DNA from: Ferruginibacter sp.
GTDB taxonomy: Bacteria > Bacteroidota > Bacteroidia > Chitinophagales > Chitinophagaceae
DNA: 56,370 nucleotides
Assembly (NCBI GenBank): GCA_025352695.1
Contig: JANXSK010000012.1
Location: 1 to 56,370 of the forward strand
Reading direction: 5' to 3'
In this document: in pieces, positions 10,384-20,029 of the stretch
Position numbering within the stretch: position 1 is the first letter of the stretch
Layout of the letters: each line of letters opens with the position of its first letter
The notes under the pieces: generated by a model
Database searches by the model: none
What the model saw: only the letters and a program-made list of their open reading frames with translations
What the model was told of the DNA's origin: nothing
Position numbers and translations under genes: made by a program

Positions 10384-11010
10384 TCACCCAATAATTTTTT
10401 CAAACTGATATCCCTGTTCTGTAAAATGAGCCAATATTTTGGGTAAAGTAAATTGCATTTTTGCAAACGCTTTTCCACTATCATGAAAAACGACTATCGA
10501 ACCGCTACCAGTATTGCTTATTACATTATGTAAACACTTATTACTTGAAATGCCTGCATCAAAATCACCACTTAAAACAGACCACATAATTATTTTAAAC
10601 GGTGATTGTTGTTTTAATAGAGCGCTTATTTGCTTAAATGTGATTTTTCCATAGGGTGGTCGAAAGAGATTGGTATCTATTAAGTGCTGTGCCTGCATTA
10701 TATTTTCCATATATAATTGCGTATTTGTTTTCCATCCATTTAAATGATTAAATGTGTGATTTCCTGCTGCATGACCTTCTTCAATAATCCGTTTATAAAT
10801 ATCCGGGAAAGCCGCTATGTTTTTTCCAATGCAAAAAAATGTAGCCTGTGCATTGTATTTTTTTAATTCATCTAAAACAAATGAAGTAGCTACCGGATGT
10901 GGACCATCATCAAAACTTAGGTAAATAATTTTTTTTGTTGTATTTATTTGCCAAGTGCAGGAAGCATATATTTTTTTTAACCAGCTAGGCGTTTTACAAA
11001 AATAAATCAT
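10384..11010 (-). CDS. Polysaccharide deacetylase (NodB homology domain)
   Basis: Metal-dependent carbohydrate esterase of family 4 that removes N-acetyl groups from peptidoglycan, chitin-like or exopolysaccharide substrates. At 208 residues it is essentially a bare NodB domain. All five motifs are present: LSFDDGPHP (residues 31-39, catalytic Asp 34 and metal Asp 35), HTFNH (85-89), RPPYG (117-121), a motif 4 Trp-Asp region WSVLSGDFD, and the final catalytic His in VVFHDSG (176). There is no clear signal peptide, so location is uncertain; the short N-terminus before the domain is weakly hydrophobic. A strong terminator follows. Confidence 0.92.
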   Translation of the reverse strand: MIYFCKTPSWLKKIYASCTWQINTTKKIIYLSFDDGPHPVATSFVLDELKKYNAQATFFCIGKNIAAFPDIYKRIIEEGHAAGNHTFNHLNGWKTNTQLYMENIMQAQHLIDTNLFRPPYGKITFKQISALLKQQSPFKIIMWSVLSGDFDAGISSNKCLHNVISNTGSGSIVVFHDSGKAFAKMQFTLPKILAHFTEQGYQFEKIIG

Positions 11011-11147
11011 ACGATACTATTTATCCTTTCTATAAATGGTCTTTTCTATTATAATATATACTTATGTTTTTAAAATTACTTGTACAAAACTAAAGTAATA
11101 AAATACATCCTATTTAACTGGCATAAAATACCATTACAAATAGACAT

Positions 11148-11179
11148 AAAAAAAGGCTATTAAGTAATAGCCTTTTTTT
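11148..11179 (-). terminator. Terminator after the 311-residue lipoprotein gene
   Basis: Perfect inverted repeat with 14-bp arms (11148-11161 and 11166-11179) around a 4-nt loop. The arms begin and end in seven A or T, so it can work in both directions. The only gene running into it is the minus-strand lipoprotein gene ending at 11197. Confidence 0.85.
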
Positions 11180-11196
11180 ATATTTATAAATCAATT

Positions 11197-12132
11197 TTAA
11201 TAAGGTAAAATAACAGTTTTAGTTTGGCCATTAACTGCTTTCCATATTGCTTTAAAATAATAAGTTCCTGTACCAGGACATGCCGAAGGTTCGCCGGCAG
11301 CATTTAATCCAAATATAACTACCACATCGGCAATTAATTTACCATGGGTAACTTCACCACTAACCAACCGGAAATTACAATCCTGGCGAATAACAAGCGG
11401 TTGACTGATAGCAGTAACAAATGCATTTCCAAAACGATTTGTTCCCCACTCTGATATACCAGTTACTGCGCCTTCAGTATGCGTACCAGTTGTAGTTATA
11501 ACAATTCCATTATTAAAAGTAAATACCCTTTTTTTAGCAACCTGCCAGGTTCTACTCGTGCCATTGTCAAATGTTATAGAAAGATCGCTACCATTTATTG
11601 TATGCGTAATAGTACCCCTTGTTGCTAAATCAGCAATGCGGCCACCCGTTACATTGGTAATTGTTTTAGTACCATTGACGGTAATACTTTTGTTATCCTT
11701 TATCCTTGTAATTTTAAGGTTCTGGATATTTATAGTTAATACTGCCCCTACATCTTTAAAATGCGTTGCTAAAGGAATTGAAATTACAACGACTCCTGTA
11801 AATAAACGATTTCCTGAGCAACTTAAACCATTGTAGGTAACGGTTATTTTTCTAATGCCATTAGAAGAGTCCGCTACAGTAGTGGCATTACAAAGTGTTC
11901 CTAACGCATTTTCAATTTTGCCATTAAAAGCAGCATTTCCTTCTATTACCACATTGGCATCATTGGCAATTGCATCTACTTGTGTTGAAACGTTTGACTG
12001 GTCATCTGCCTGTGCGGCAATTTCGGTGGTATTATCTGCAGTAGCGGGGGTTGTGTCTGTTTTTTTACAGCTAATAAATGCAACAGCCATTATTAGTGTT
12101 GCCGCAGCGATTAAACGGATTTTTGATTGCAT
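11197..12132 (-). CDS. Lipoprotein of unknown function
   Basis: Not recognised. It has 311 residues with a lipoprotein signal ending in the lipobox FISC, Cys at residue 22, followed by KKTDTTPATADNTTE, the short low-complexity linker usual for Bacteroidota surface lipoproteins. The body is rich in Thr, Val, Ile and Asn and predicts as all-beta. It contains a segment with several Thr-containing short strands (ITVTYNGLSCSGNRLFTGVV, TVNGTKTITNVTGG), and four Cys outside the signal region could form disulfides. It stands alone, with a perfect terminator downstream and no consensus promoter seen upstream. A role at the cell envelope is inferred only from the signal. Confidence 0.75.
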   Translation of the reverse strand: MQSKIRLIAAATLIMAVAFISCKKTDTTPATADNTTEIAAQADDQSNVSTQVDAIANDANVVIEGNAAFNGKIENALGTLCNATTVADSSNGIRKITVTYNGLSCSGNRLFTGVVVISIPLATHFKDVGAVLTINIQNLKITRIKDNKSITVNGTKTITNVTGGRIADLATRGTITHTINGSDLSITFDNGTSRTWQVAKKRVFTFNNGIVITTTGTHTEGAVTGISEWGTNRFGNAFVTAISQPLVIRQDCNFRLVSGEVTHGKLIADVVVIFGLNAAGEPSACPGTGTYYFKAIWKAVNGQTKTVILPY

Positions 12133-12399
12133 GATTTTTGGTTTTTTTTATGAACGATTTTTTATAGATGATTATTTCGTATTGAAGTTTAATTATGGTT
12201 TAATTTTTCCTTTTGGACTATAACTCCTTAAAAAATTAATTAATCAGTTTATCAGTTAAGGATATTTTACTTTTTAACAAACGTTAAACGTTTCCAAAGA
12301 AGAGATAATCAGTTAACTAAGCAGCATTGAATCCTTATCTTAAAACAAACAACCGATGCATTAAATAAAAATGCATGGCTTCACTATTTATTGGCTTCC

Positions 12400-12407
12400 T
12401 ATCTTTG
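12400..12407 (+). promoter_or_regulatory. -7 box of gltX, 4 nt before the ATG
   Basis: TATCTTTG matches TAnnTTTG exactly. Transcription would start at or next to the ATG at 12412, so the mRNA would be leaderless or nearly so. The -33 position is a poor match. Confidence 0.6.
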
Positions 12408-12411
12408 TACT

Positions 12412-13941
12412 ATGTCACAAAAAGTTAGAGTAAGATTTGCCCCTAGCCCTACCGGAGGTTTACATTTAGGCGGCGTGCGTACTGTTTTATTTAATTATTT
12501 ATTTGCCAAAAAACATAGTGGTGATTTTATTGTAAGGATAGAAGATACTGACCAATCAAGATTTGTGGTGGGTGCTGAAACTTATATTTTTGATTGCCTC
12601 AAATGGTGTGGTTTAACCCCCGATGAAAGTGTAGTACACGGCGGCCCGTATACCCCATATCGCCAAAGTGAAAGAAAAGTTATTTACCGGCAATATGCTG
12701 AACAATTAGTAAAAAACGGCCATGCCTATTATGCTTTTGATACGCCTGCAGAATTGGAGAAAATGAGGGAGCTATTAAAAACAAAAGGTAGTAGTAGTTT
12801 ACAATACGACCATCATGTTCGAATGAGTATGAATAACTCCTTACGCCTGCTTGCAGAAGAAACACAACATTTACTTGATGCAGGAACGCCTTATGTTATC
12901 CGAATTAAAATTTTACCTAATGATTTTATTCCTTTCAAAGATTTAATTAGAGGTGATATTAATTTTGATACCAATACAGTAGATGATAAAGTATTATTGA
13001 AAGCAGATGGTATGCCTACTTATCATTTAGCAGTTGTAGTGGATGATTTTTTAATGAAAATTACCCATGCATTTCGTGGAGAAGAATGGCTGCCTAGTGC
13101 ACCGGTGCATATTTTATTGTGGAAACATTTGTTTGGGTTAGATGTTATGCCGCAATGGGCACATCTACCCTTAATATTAAAACCTGATGGCAATGGCAAA
13201 CTGAGTAAAAGAGATGGCGATCGATTAGGATTTCCAGTATATGCAATGGATTGGAGTGACCCGGGCACAAACGAAATAACAAAAGGTTTTAAAGAAATAG
13301 GATTTTTACCCGAAGCATTTATTAACCTGTTGGCAGTATTGGGATGGAATGATGGAACCGAACAGGAAATTTTTTCAATGGAAGAATTAATTGAAAAATT
13401 TAATATTGAAAAAGTACATAAGGGTGGTGCTAAATTTGATTTTGAAAAAGCAAAATGGTTTAATCATGAGTGGATTAAAAAGCTTGCTGTAGCGCATTAT
13501 TATCAAAGGGTAAAGAATATTTTTGAATCGAACGGCATCGACATTACAGATGAAAATTATTTAAAAAAGGTGATGGAACTGGTAAAAGAACGATGTACGT
13601 TATTACCTGATTTTTATACACAGGGAAGCTTCTTTTTTAGGGCCCCGGTTTCAATTGACATTGCTGCAATACAACCAAAATGGGACGATAAGAAAAACCT
13701 ATTTTTTATTGAACTTTTAAAAACATGGGAATTAAGTACCCTTTGGGATGCTACAGATCTGGAAGTAAGCTTTAGGGAAATAGCCGCCGCCAATCAATTA
13801 AAAACAGGTGAATTAATGCTTCCCCTGCGCATTATGCTTGTGGGTGGTAAATTTGGGCCTGGGGTTTTTGAAATTGCTGGAACCATTGGCAAAGAAGCAA
13901 CCATTACAAGGATAGAACATACCTTATCTTTAATCGAATAA
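12412..13941 (+). CDS. gltX: Glutamate--tRNA ligase
   Basis: Class I aminoacyl-tRNA synthetase that charges tRNA-Glu with glutamate. The HIGH-type motif is at the N-terminus (FAPSPTGGLHLGGVRT) and the KMSKS-type motif is GKLSKRDG. The protein is 509 residues, slightly longer than the E. coli enzyme and normal for this phylum. The start is ATG 12412 (MSQKVRVRFAPSPTG). A TTG 21 bp upstream would add seven unrelated residues and would place the coding region over the promoter box, so it is rejected. Two acyl-CoA genes follow on the same strand after 21 and 36 bp, so read-through is likely. Confidence 0.97.
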   Translation: MSQKVRVRFAPSPTGGLHLGGVRTVLFNYLFAKKHSGDFIVRIEDTDQSRFVVGAETYIFDCLKWCGLTPDESVVHGGPYTPYRQSERKVIYRQYAEQLVKNGHAYYAFDTPAELEKMRELLKTKGSSSLQYDHHVRMSMNNSLRLLAEETQHLLDAGTPYVIRIKILPNDFIPFKDLIRGDINFDTNTVDDKVLLKADGMPTYHLAVVVDDFLMKITHAFRGEEWLPSAPVHILLWKHLFGLDVMPQWAHLPLILKPDGNGKLSKRDGDRLGFPVYAMDWSDPGTNEITKGFKEIGFLPEAFINLLAVLGWNDGTEQEIFSMEELIEKFNIEKVHKGGAKFDFEKAKWFNHEWIKKLAVAHYYQRVKNIFESNGIDITDENYLKKVMELVKERCTLLPDFYTQGSFFFRAPVSIDIAAIQPKWDDKKNLFFIELLKTWELSTLWDATDLEVSFREIAAANQLKTGELMLPLRIMLVGGKFGPGVFEIAGTIGKEATITRIEHTLSLIE

Positions 13942-13962
13942 TTATTGTATAATAGCTAAATT

Positions 13963-14370
13963 ATGACAAGACCTATACGAGTGCTGGTAGCTAAAGTTGG
14001 CCTGGATGGTCATGATCGGGGCGCTAAAATTATTGCCACCGCCTTACGGGATGCTGGCATGGAAGTAATATATACAGGATTAAGGCAAACCCCTGAAATG
14101 GTTGTAAATGCGGCCTTACAAGAAGATGTTGATGCAATTGGCATTAGCATCCTCAGCGGTGCACACAATACTGTTTTTCCTAAAGTAATTGCACTAATGA
14201 AAGAAAAAGAAATGGATGATGTACTACTAACAGGTGGTGGCATTATTCCTGAAGAAGATATAATAGCCCTGAATAAATTAGGAGTGGGAAAGTTATTTGC
14301 ACCTGGTACAACTACTACTGACATTGCGATATACATAAAAGATTGGGTTAAAACGCATAGGAATTTTTAA
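13963..14370 (+). CDS. Stand-alone B12-binding subunit of an acyl-CoA mutase
   Basis: Adenosylcobalamin-binding domain of the methylmalonyl-CoA mutase type, as a separate 135-residue protein. The base-off/His-on motif D-x-H-x-x-G is present as residues 15-20 (DGHDRG, His 17 as cobalt ligand), followed by the conserved SILSGAH and LLTGGGI loops. A catalytic TIM-barrel subunit is not in this window. Small subunits like this pair with large subunits in isobutyryl-CoA, 2-hydroxyisobutyryl-CoA and some methylmalonyl-CoA mutases, and sequence alone does not decide which. It lies between gltX and a crotonase gene, in the same direction with short gaps. Confidence 0.9.
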   Translation: MTRPIRVLVAKVGLDGHDRGAKIIATALRDAGMEVIYTGLRQTPEMVVNAALQEDVDAIGISILSGAHNTVFPKVIALMKEKEMDDVLLTGGGIIPEEDIIALNKLGVGKLFAPGTTTTDIAIYIKDWVKTHRNF

Positions 14371-14406
14371 ATTTCGATATAGAAAAGAATAAAAATATTT
14401 ATAAAA

Positions 14407-15186
14407 ATGAGCTATTCAACCCTACTTACTAATTTAGAAAACGGTATTTACACTATCACCATCAATCGACCTGACAAACTAAATGCTTTGAACAAAGAAG
14501 TGTTTACCGACCTGGAAAAAGCTGTAGAAGAAATACAAAATAACGCTGCCATTAAATCCGCCATCATCACAGGCGCAGGATCAAAAGCATTTGTTGCCGG
14601 TGCTGATATTACAGAGTTTAGCGGTTTAAGTAAAGTCCAAGGAATGTCTTTAGCCAAACGCGGTCAGGATATATTTTTTAAAATAGAAAATAGTACAAAA
14701 CCCATCATTGCCGCAGTAAATGGATTTGCGCTGGGCGGTGGCTGTGAGTTAGCGATGGCATGTCATTTTCGTATTGCGAGTGACAATGCAAAGTTTGGCC
14801 AGCCCGAAGTAAACCTTGGGTTAATACCCGGCTATGGCGGTACGCAACGATTAACGCAACTGATTGGAAAAGGCCGTGCTATTGAATTATTGATAAGTGG
14901 AAATATCATTGATGCCTCCACTGCATTGCAATATGGTCTGGTTAATTATGTTGTACCCTCTGCTGAATTATTAAACAAAGCAATTTTAATATTATTGGTT
15001 ATTAACACAAAAGCACCATTGGCAATTGCAGCCAGCATAAAAGCTGCCAATGCGGTATTTAATGAGACGAGCAATGGCTATGCAACTGAAATAAATGCTT
15101 TTGGTGAATGCTTTGATACAGAAGATATGAAAGAAGGTACCAACGCCTTTTTAGAAAAAAGGAAAGCAAATTTTATTGGAAAATAA
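14407..15186 (+). CDS. Enoyl-CoA hydratase/isomerase (crotonase family)
   Basis: Cytoplasmic crotonase-fold enzyme that most likely hydrates trans-2-enoyl-CoA in fatty or amino acid breakdown. The 259 residues are the standard hydratase length. Oxyanion-hole residues lie in AGADITEF and GFALGGGC, and both catalytic glutamates of true hydratases are present: Glu 114 (GGGCELAMA) and Glu 134 (GQPEVNLGLIPG). Retention of both argues for hydratase rather than a side activity of the family. It follows the B12-binding subunit by 36 bp, suggesting a shared acyl-CoA pathway. Substrate chain length cannot be read from sequence. Confidence 0.92.
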   Translation: MSYSTLLTNLENGIYTITINRPDKLNALNKEVFTDLEKAVEEIQNNAAIKSAIITGAGSKAFVAGADITEFSGLSKVQGMSLAKRGQDIFFKIENSTKPIIAAVNGFALGGGCELAMACHFRIASDNAKFGQPEVNLGLIPGYGGTQRLTQLIGKGRAIELLISGNIIDASTALQYGLVNYVVPSAELLNKAILILLVINTKAPLAIAASIKAANAVFNETSNGYATEINAFGECFDTEDMKEGTNAFLEKRKANFIGK

Positions 15187-15220
15187 TTACCATATTTTTT
15201 ATAAATAAAATTGAAGTTTA

Positions 15221-16642
15221 TTAATTTTTAGGCTTTTCTATTAGTTGCTCATCAATCAAATAAGTTTCTACTTCAGCAATTTTAATACTCCGTTTACTTT
15301 CTTCAAAACCAATAAAAATATCATCTGCTTCCCTTGCTGCAAAAGTAATGATTCTTTTATGGCCAATAGTAGTTTGCATAAAACGCTCCTTTTTATCTTT
15401 CCGCTTAATCTCTATATAAAACTTTTTAACAGACTGTCCGTCTTTAATCAACTCTTTTAATACAACACAATTAACATTGGTTGGTTTGTTAAAATGAAGC
15501 TGTATTTTTTCTTTTCCAATATCTTTTATTTCTACAAAAGTTGTTGGATTTTTATCATTTACAAGTGCTTTACGTTTAATTAAATTAACTGAGGTTATGG
15601 TCGCAACTGCATTAAGCGAAAGATTTATTTTAAAATTTTTGATTCTTAAATTTTTAAATCTAACCAGTGCTGCCGAATCATTTTCATTTAACAATCCCCT
15701 GCGGTCAGGTGGCACATTCAATAATAAAGTTGCACCACGGCCAACTGATTTTAAGTACAGCTCAAATAACTGTTCCGGTGTTTTTACTTTACTATCTTCT
15801 TCTTTATGATAAAACCATCCCGGTCTTATACTTACATCACATTCCGCAGGTATCCAATTTTTGCCATTTATATTACCACTATTTAACGTATCAGAAGCGG
15901 GTGCCCCAAGCCCTGCACTAAAACCGGCCGTATCCAATGTGTTCCAGTTGGTTTCACCGGCTATTCCACTTTCATTACCTACCCACCTAATATGCGGACC
16001 AATGTCACTAAAAATTACTGTAGTTGGGGAAAGTTTTTTTACTGTTTTCTTAAACCTATCCCAATCATACACCTGCTTCTTTCCATTCGGTCCTTCCCCA
16101 TTCGCCCCGTCCCACCAAAGCTCCCAAATATGGCCATAGTTGGTAAATAATTCTGTCATCATATTTACAAATACTTCGTTGTATTTTTCTGTTCCATAAT
16201 CGGGATGATTTCTATCCCAAGGTGAAATATACACCCCAAATTTCAATCCATATTCTTTACATGCTGCAGACAATTCTTTCAACACATCTCCCTTACCATT
16301 CTTCCATTTACTTTCTCTTACTGTGTGAGAAGAATATTTACTTGGCCACAAACAAAATCCATCATGGTGTTTAGCTGTGATGATGATACCCTTAGCACCA
16401 GCAGCCTTTGCAACCCTGCACCATTGCCTGCAATCTAAATTGGTAGGATTAAAAACTTCTTCCTTTTCTGTTCCCTTACCCCATTCTAAATCAGTAAATG
16501 TATTGGGACCAAAATGCGTGAAGAGATAAAACTCCATATCATGCCATTGTAACTGTTGCGGAGTTGGTACAGGTATTTGTGCAGTTATCAATTGCAAACA
16601 AAAAATTAAAGAACAGGCTGTGGCAAAAATTTTCTTCATCAT
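15221..16642 (-). CDS. Secreted alpha-L-fucosidase (GH29)
   Basis: Glycoside hydrolase family 29 enzyme that releases terminal alpha-L-fucose. From the chosen ATG at 16642 it has 473 residues. Residues 1-22 are a Sec signal peptide (MMKKIFATACSLIFCLQLIT then AQ). Family landmarks are QWHDMEFYLFTHFG, TAKHHDGFCLWPS, YISPWDRN and LWWDGANGEG; the Asp in WWDG is the nucleophile. A short C-terminal beta domain follows the barrel. Starting further upstream at 16678 would overlap the phosphoesterase gene by 17 bp and bury the signal peptide, so it is rejected. The two genes form a small operon for export-side glycan breakdown. Confidence 0.93.
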   Translation of the reverse strand: MMKKIFATACSLIFCLQLITAQIPVPTPQQLQWHDMEFYLFTHFGPNTFTDLEWGKGTEKEEVFNPTNLDCRQWCRVAKAAGAKGIIITAKHHDGFCLWPSKYSSHTVRESKWKNGKGDVLKELSAACKEYGLKFGVYISPWDRNHPDYGTEKYNEVFVNMMTELFTNYGHIWELWWDGANGEGPNGKKQVYDWDRFKKTVKKLSPTTVIFSDIGPHIRWVGNESGIAGETNWNTLDTAGFSAGLGAPASDTLNSGNINGKNWIPAECDVSIRPGWFYHKEEDSKVKTPEQLFELYLKSVGRGATLLLNVPPDRRGLLNENDSAALVRFKNLRIKNFKINLSLNAVATITSVNLIKRKALVNDKNPTTFVEIKDIGKEKIQLHFNKPTNVNCVVLKELIKDGQSVKKFYIEIKRKDKKERFMQTTIGHKRIITFAAREADDIFIGFEESKRSIKIAEVETYLIDEQLIEKPKN

Positions 16643-16661
16643 TTTTTTTATTACAAAATAT

Positions 16662-17480
16662 TTATAAAGTAGTTTCATTAATTCTTTCCAATGGATTCAT
16701 TATATATGTCAGCATGGTATTATCTGCTAGCAGTTCCACTACTCTAAACCCTTTATATTCAGTACCCCAATTACCGCCAAAATGTGCATCAAATATAAAG
16801 GGTATTTCATTCTTCATCTTTATTCCTTCTTCATCATGATCATGTCCATTAAATACTGCCTTTATATTTTTATGCTTTGCAAAAACGTCAAATAATTCCG
16901 GACAGTCAACTGCATTATTCGTTTGTTTTCCGGGGTTGATGTGTATAAAAATAAAAATATTTTTCTGTTGATGATGCTCTTCCAGTTTTGCGGTCATCCA
17001 TTTTACATCTGGACATAAATAACTACCCTTTTCATCAGATGTAGTAGCTATTAAAAAAGTATTTTCTTTAATAGTAAAATCAAGATTCACCGGCATGTTC
17101 CAGATAAATTCCCATTCCTGCGGAGAAACATGGTCATGATTTCCCTGACTTACATAATAAGTTGGCTTTAATTTATCCAATACCTTTTTTGCTGCCGGGT
17201 AATGTCTTTTATCATCATGAATAATATCACCATTGATCATACAAAATGCAAATGGGTTTTTGGTATGTTCCTGATTAATTATGGCAACCAGGGTTTCAAA
17301 ATATTTTTCATATTCCGTATCCGGCTGTCCATAATGCCCGTCTGATGCCACTACAAATCGCAATTTAACTTTTTTCTTTTGCCATTCTTCCACATACAAT
17401 TCCGTAGCTTCAAGAATATTTCCATTTGTTAATAAAATAGCAACCGATGATGCATATTTTGCAAATTCCCGCCTATTCAT
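16662..17480 (-). CDS. Calcineurin-like metallophosphoesterase with Tat-type signal
   Basis: Predicted phosphohydrolase exported folded. The 272-residue protein from ATG 17480 starts NRREFAKYASSVAILL, a twin-arginine pattern followed by a hydrophobic stretch. The metal-binding set of calcineurin phosphoesterases follows in order: SDGHYG, NGDIIHD, GNHDH, FIHINPG and GHDHDEEG. A longer frame opens at 17519, but its extra 13 residues are charged and would push the Tat motif inside. It precedes the fucosidase gene by 19 bp on the same strand. The substrate is unknown; the pairing suggests breakdown of a phosphorylated or sulfated glycan, but that is inference. Confidence 0.88.
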   Translation of the reverse strand: MNRREFAKYASSVAILLTNGNILEATELYVEEWQKKKVKLRFVVASDGHYGQPDTEYEKYFETLVAIINQEHTKNPFAFCMINGDIIHDDKRHYPAAKKVLDKLKPTYYVSQGNHDHVSPQEWEFIWNMPVNLDFTIKENTFLIATTSDEKGSYLCPDVKWMTAKLEEHHQQKNIFIFIHINPGKQTNNAVDCPELFDVFAKHKNIKAVFNGHDHDEEGIKMKNEIPFIFDAHFGGNWGTEYKGFRVVELLADNTMLTYIMNPLERINETTL

Positions 17481-17715
17481 ATTTTTATTAAATTTAATTT
17501 TTTCTTTAATCAACCCCATTAATTATCTATCTAAATCGAAAGATAATTATACATGATAATAATATAGTAAATAATAAATTATCTTTTACCATCAAAGTTT
17601 TGATTAAAATAACAGCCTTCCTTTTTAAAGATTAAAATAATTTAATTATAACCATAAACTTTATAGTTAAGCTGTAAAATAAAGGTAAAAGATAGTGATT
17701 TCATCTTTCAATAAT

Positions 17716-17723
17716 TAACTTTG
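17716..17723 (+). promoter_or_regulatory. -7 box of fumC
   Basis: TAACTTTG matches TAnnTTTG. The fumC ATG lies 32 nt further, leaving an A-rich leader of about 25 nt. The -33 position reads TAGT and is weak. Confidence 0.5.
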
Positions 17724-17755
17724 CAGCGAACTATTAACAACAAAAAAATAGTAAT

Positions 17756-19156
17756 ATGGAATATAGAATAGAAAAAGATACAATGGGTGAAGTAAAAGTG
17801 CCTATTGATGCCTATTATGGTGCACAAACACAGCGTAGTATTGATAATTTTAAGATTGCGCAGGATATTAATAAAATGCCCAAAGAAATTATTAAAGCAT
17901 TTGCATATTTAAAAAAAGCAGCAGCATTAACCAACCTTGATGCTGGTTTGTTGCCAAAAGAAAAATGTGACCTGATAGGAAAAGTGTGTGATGAAATTCT
18001 GGAAGGGAAATTAGATGATTATTTTCCATTAGTAGTTTGGCAAACAGGCAGTGGCACACAAAGTAATATGAACGTAAATGAGGTCGTGGCTTACCGTGGT
18101 CATGTAATAAATGGAGGTAAACTTGCCGACAAAGAAAAATTTTTACACCCCAATGATGATGTTAATAAATCGCAATCCAGCAATGATACTTTTCCTACGG
18201 CTATGCACATTGCAGCTTATAAAATTTTAATTGAAACTACGATTCCCGGCATTGAAATATTAAGGGACACTTTAGCTGCAAAAAGTAAGGAATATATGCA
18301 CGTAGTAAAGATTGGCCGTACACATTTTATGGATGCCACTCCTTTAACTGTTGGGCAGGAATTTAGTGGGTATGTTTCTCAATTAAATCATGGATTAAAA
18401 GCCATTAAAAATACACTGGCGCATTTAAGTGAACTTGCGTTAGGCGGTACTGCAGTTGGCACAGGAATCAACACACCCGAAGGCTATTCCGTTAATGTGG
18501 CTAAACATATCGCCACATTAACAGGTCTGCCTTTTATAACGGCAGAAAATAAATTTGAAGCATTGGCTGCACATGATGCCATTGTAGAAACACATGGTGC
18601 TTTAAAAACAGTGGCGGTAAGTTTGATGAAAATAGCCAATGATATTCGTATGTTATCATCCGGACCTCGTTCGGGTATTGGAGAAATTTTTATTCCTGAT
18701 AATGAACCCGGTTCTTCCATCATGCCAGGCAAAGTAAACCCAACCCAATGTGAGGCGTTAACTATGATTGCTGCACAGGTAATGGGCAATGATGTTACCA
18801 TCGGCATTGGTGGCAGCATGGGACATTTTGAATTAAATGTTTTTAAACCTGTAATGATATTTAACTTTTTGCACAGTGCAAGACTGATTGGCGATGGCTG
18901 TATTTCGTTTAATAATAAATGTGCCATTGGCTTAGCGCCGATAGAAGCTAATATTAAAAAGCATGTTGATAACAGCCTGATGCTTGTAACTTCCCTCAAT
19001 ACTAAGATTGGTTATTACAAAGCTGCTGAAATAGCTCAGACAGCTCATAAAGAAGGAACCACACTAAAAGAGATGGCAGTAAAACTTGGCTATGTAACAT
19101 CAGAAGAATTTGATGCCTGGGTAATTCCGGCCAATATGGTGGGTAAAATAAATTAA
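17756..19156 (+). CDS. fumC: Class II fumarate hydratase
   Basis: Iron-independent fumarase of the citric acid cycle that interconverts fumarate and L-malate as a cytoplasmic tetramer. Its 466 residues are the normal length. The superfamily signature [11 protein letters not shown] is present near residue 320. Substrate-loop motifs [21 protein letters not shown] and the catalytic His region [12 protein letters not shown] are intact. It is transcribed alone, with a consensus -7 box and a symmetric terminator shared with the convergent lspA. Confidence 0.97.
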   Translation: MEYRIEKDTMGEVKVPIDAYYGAQTQRSIDNFKIAQDINKMPKEIIKAFAYLKKAAALTNLDAGLLPKEKCDLIGKVCDEILEGKLDDYFPLVVWQTGSGTQSNMNVNEVVAYRGHVINGGKLADKEKFLHPNDDVNKSQSSNDTFPTAMHIAAYKILIETTIPGIEILRDTLAAKSKEYMHVVKIGRTHFMDATPLTVGQEFSGYVSQLNHGLKAIKNTLAHLSELALGGTAVGTGINTPEGYSVNVAKHIATLTGLPFITAENKFEALAAHDAIVETHGALKTVAVSLMKIANDIRMLSSGPRSGIGEIFIPDNEPGSSIMPGKVNPTQCEALTMIAAQVMGNDVTIGIGGSMGHFELNVFKPVMIFNFLHSARLIGDGCISFNNKCAIGLAPIEANIKKHVDNSLMLVTSLNTKIGYYKAAEIAQTAHKEGTTLKEMAVKLGYVTSEEFDAWVIPANMVGKIN

Positions 19157-19173
19157 TGGAAATTTCTAAATAT

Positions 19174-19205
19174 ATAAAAGGGCATCTAAGTAGATGCCCT
19201 TTTAT
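19174..19205. terminator. Bidirectional terminator between fumC and lspA
   Basis: Perfect inverted repeat of two 15-bp arms (19174-19188 and 19191-19205) separated by only 2 nt, with A/T ends on both sides. It sits between convergent genes and can serve both. Confidence 0.85.
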
Positions 19206-19225
19206 ATTTGAATAAAATAAAAAAA

Positions 19226-19897
19226 TTATTGTACCTGCACATTATCGTTTACAAGAGCACCTGTTTCTAATGTATCGTTTGTTTTATTATCCATGTGTTG
19301 TTTAAGAAAACGCTTTTGAAAAACTAAAATCGTAATTACACCAGTAGATATTGAGGCATCTGCTAAATTAAATATTGGGCGAAAAAATTCAAATTCGTCG
19401 CCACCCCAAACGGGCACCCATTTTGGAAAATGAGCATTCCTTATTATAGGAAAATAAAGCATGTCTACAACCTTTCCATGTAAAAAACCGGCATACCCAT
19501 TTTTTGGGAATAATGCTGCCAAATGACCGGGATCGCTTCCTTCAAAGATTAATCCATAAAACATACTGTCTATCAAATTACCAAGCGCTCCTGCAAAAAT
19601 TAATGCAGCACAAATTATAAACCCTTTGTTATATTTTTTCTTAATACTATTTCTCAAATACCATACACCAAAAATAACTGCACCTAAGCGAAATAAGGTA
19701 AGGATCATTTTGCCAGCTTCACCTCCAAATTTCCATCCATAGGCCATCCCTTCGTTTTCTACAAAATAAAGGATAAACCAATTGCCCATTATATTGTGTG
19801 ATTCACTCAATAAGAAATGTGTTTTGATATAAAACTTTAAGACCTGATCGGCCAATACAACTAAAAGAATGATGAATGTTACGTGTTTTGCTTTCAT
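19226..19897 (-). CDS. lspA: Lipoprotein signal peptidase (SPase II)
   Basis: Inner-membrane aspartyl protease that removes signal peptides of lipidated prolipoproteins. The 223 residues form four transmembrane helices. The two catalytic aspartates are visible in GNLIDSMFYG and FNLADASIS. The loop between them is long (about 45 residues with GKVVDMLYFPI), and the C-terminus has a tail of about 30 residues, making it larger than the 160-170 residues of E. coli; this is common in the phylum. ATG 19897 is preferred over a TTG at 19909, because the TTG is part of the -7 box TATCTTTG. Many lipoproteins in the window need this enzyme. Confidence 0.95.
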   Translation of the reverse strand: MKAKHVTFIILLVVLADQVLKFYIKTHFLLSESHNIMGNWFILYFVENEGMAYGWKFGGEAGKMILTLFRLGAVIFGVWYLRNSIKKKYNKGFIICAALIFAGALGNLIDSMFYGLIFEGSDPGHLAALFPKNGYAGFLHGKVVDMLYFPIIRNAHFPKWVPVWGGDEFEFFRPIFNLADASISTGVITILVFQKRFLKQHMDNKTNDTLETGALVNDNVQVQ

Positions 19898-19906
19898 AAT
19901 TGGTCG

Positions 19907-19914
19907 CAAAGATA
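19907..19914 (-). promoter_or_regulatory. -7 box of lspA
   Basis: TATCTTTG on the minus strand, with the ATG nine nt downstream. This gives a leader of only a few nt and argues that lspA is transcribed separately from murF-alr. No -33 match is seen. Confidence 0.55.
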
Positions 19915-20029
19915 ATCTCCTATCTCTTAAAGGAATAACATTTTTTGTATATTTTTAAGCCTTTCCCATATTAAAATGTGTAGGAATTTTAACCAACAAA
20001 ATTAAACGCATGAGCGACTGTACGTCAAT

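Noticed and set aside
10290..10484. Minus-strand 64-codon frame
   Set aside because: Overlaps the deacetylase in another frame and runs through its terminator.
1..17480. One fucose operon linking GDP-fucose synthesis and the fucosidase
   Set aside because: The two lie over 13 kb apart with unrelated genes between; only a loose functional theme remains.
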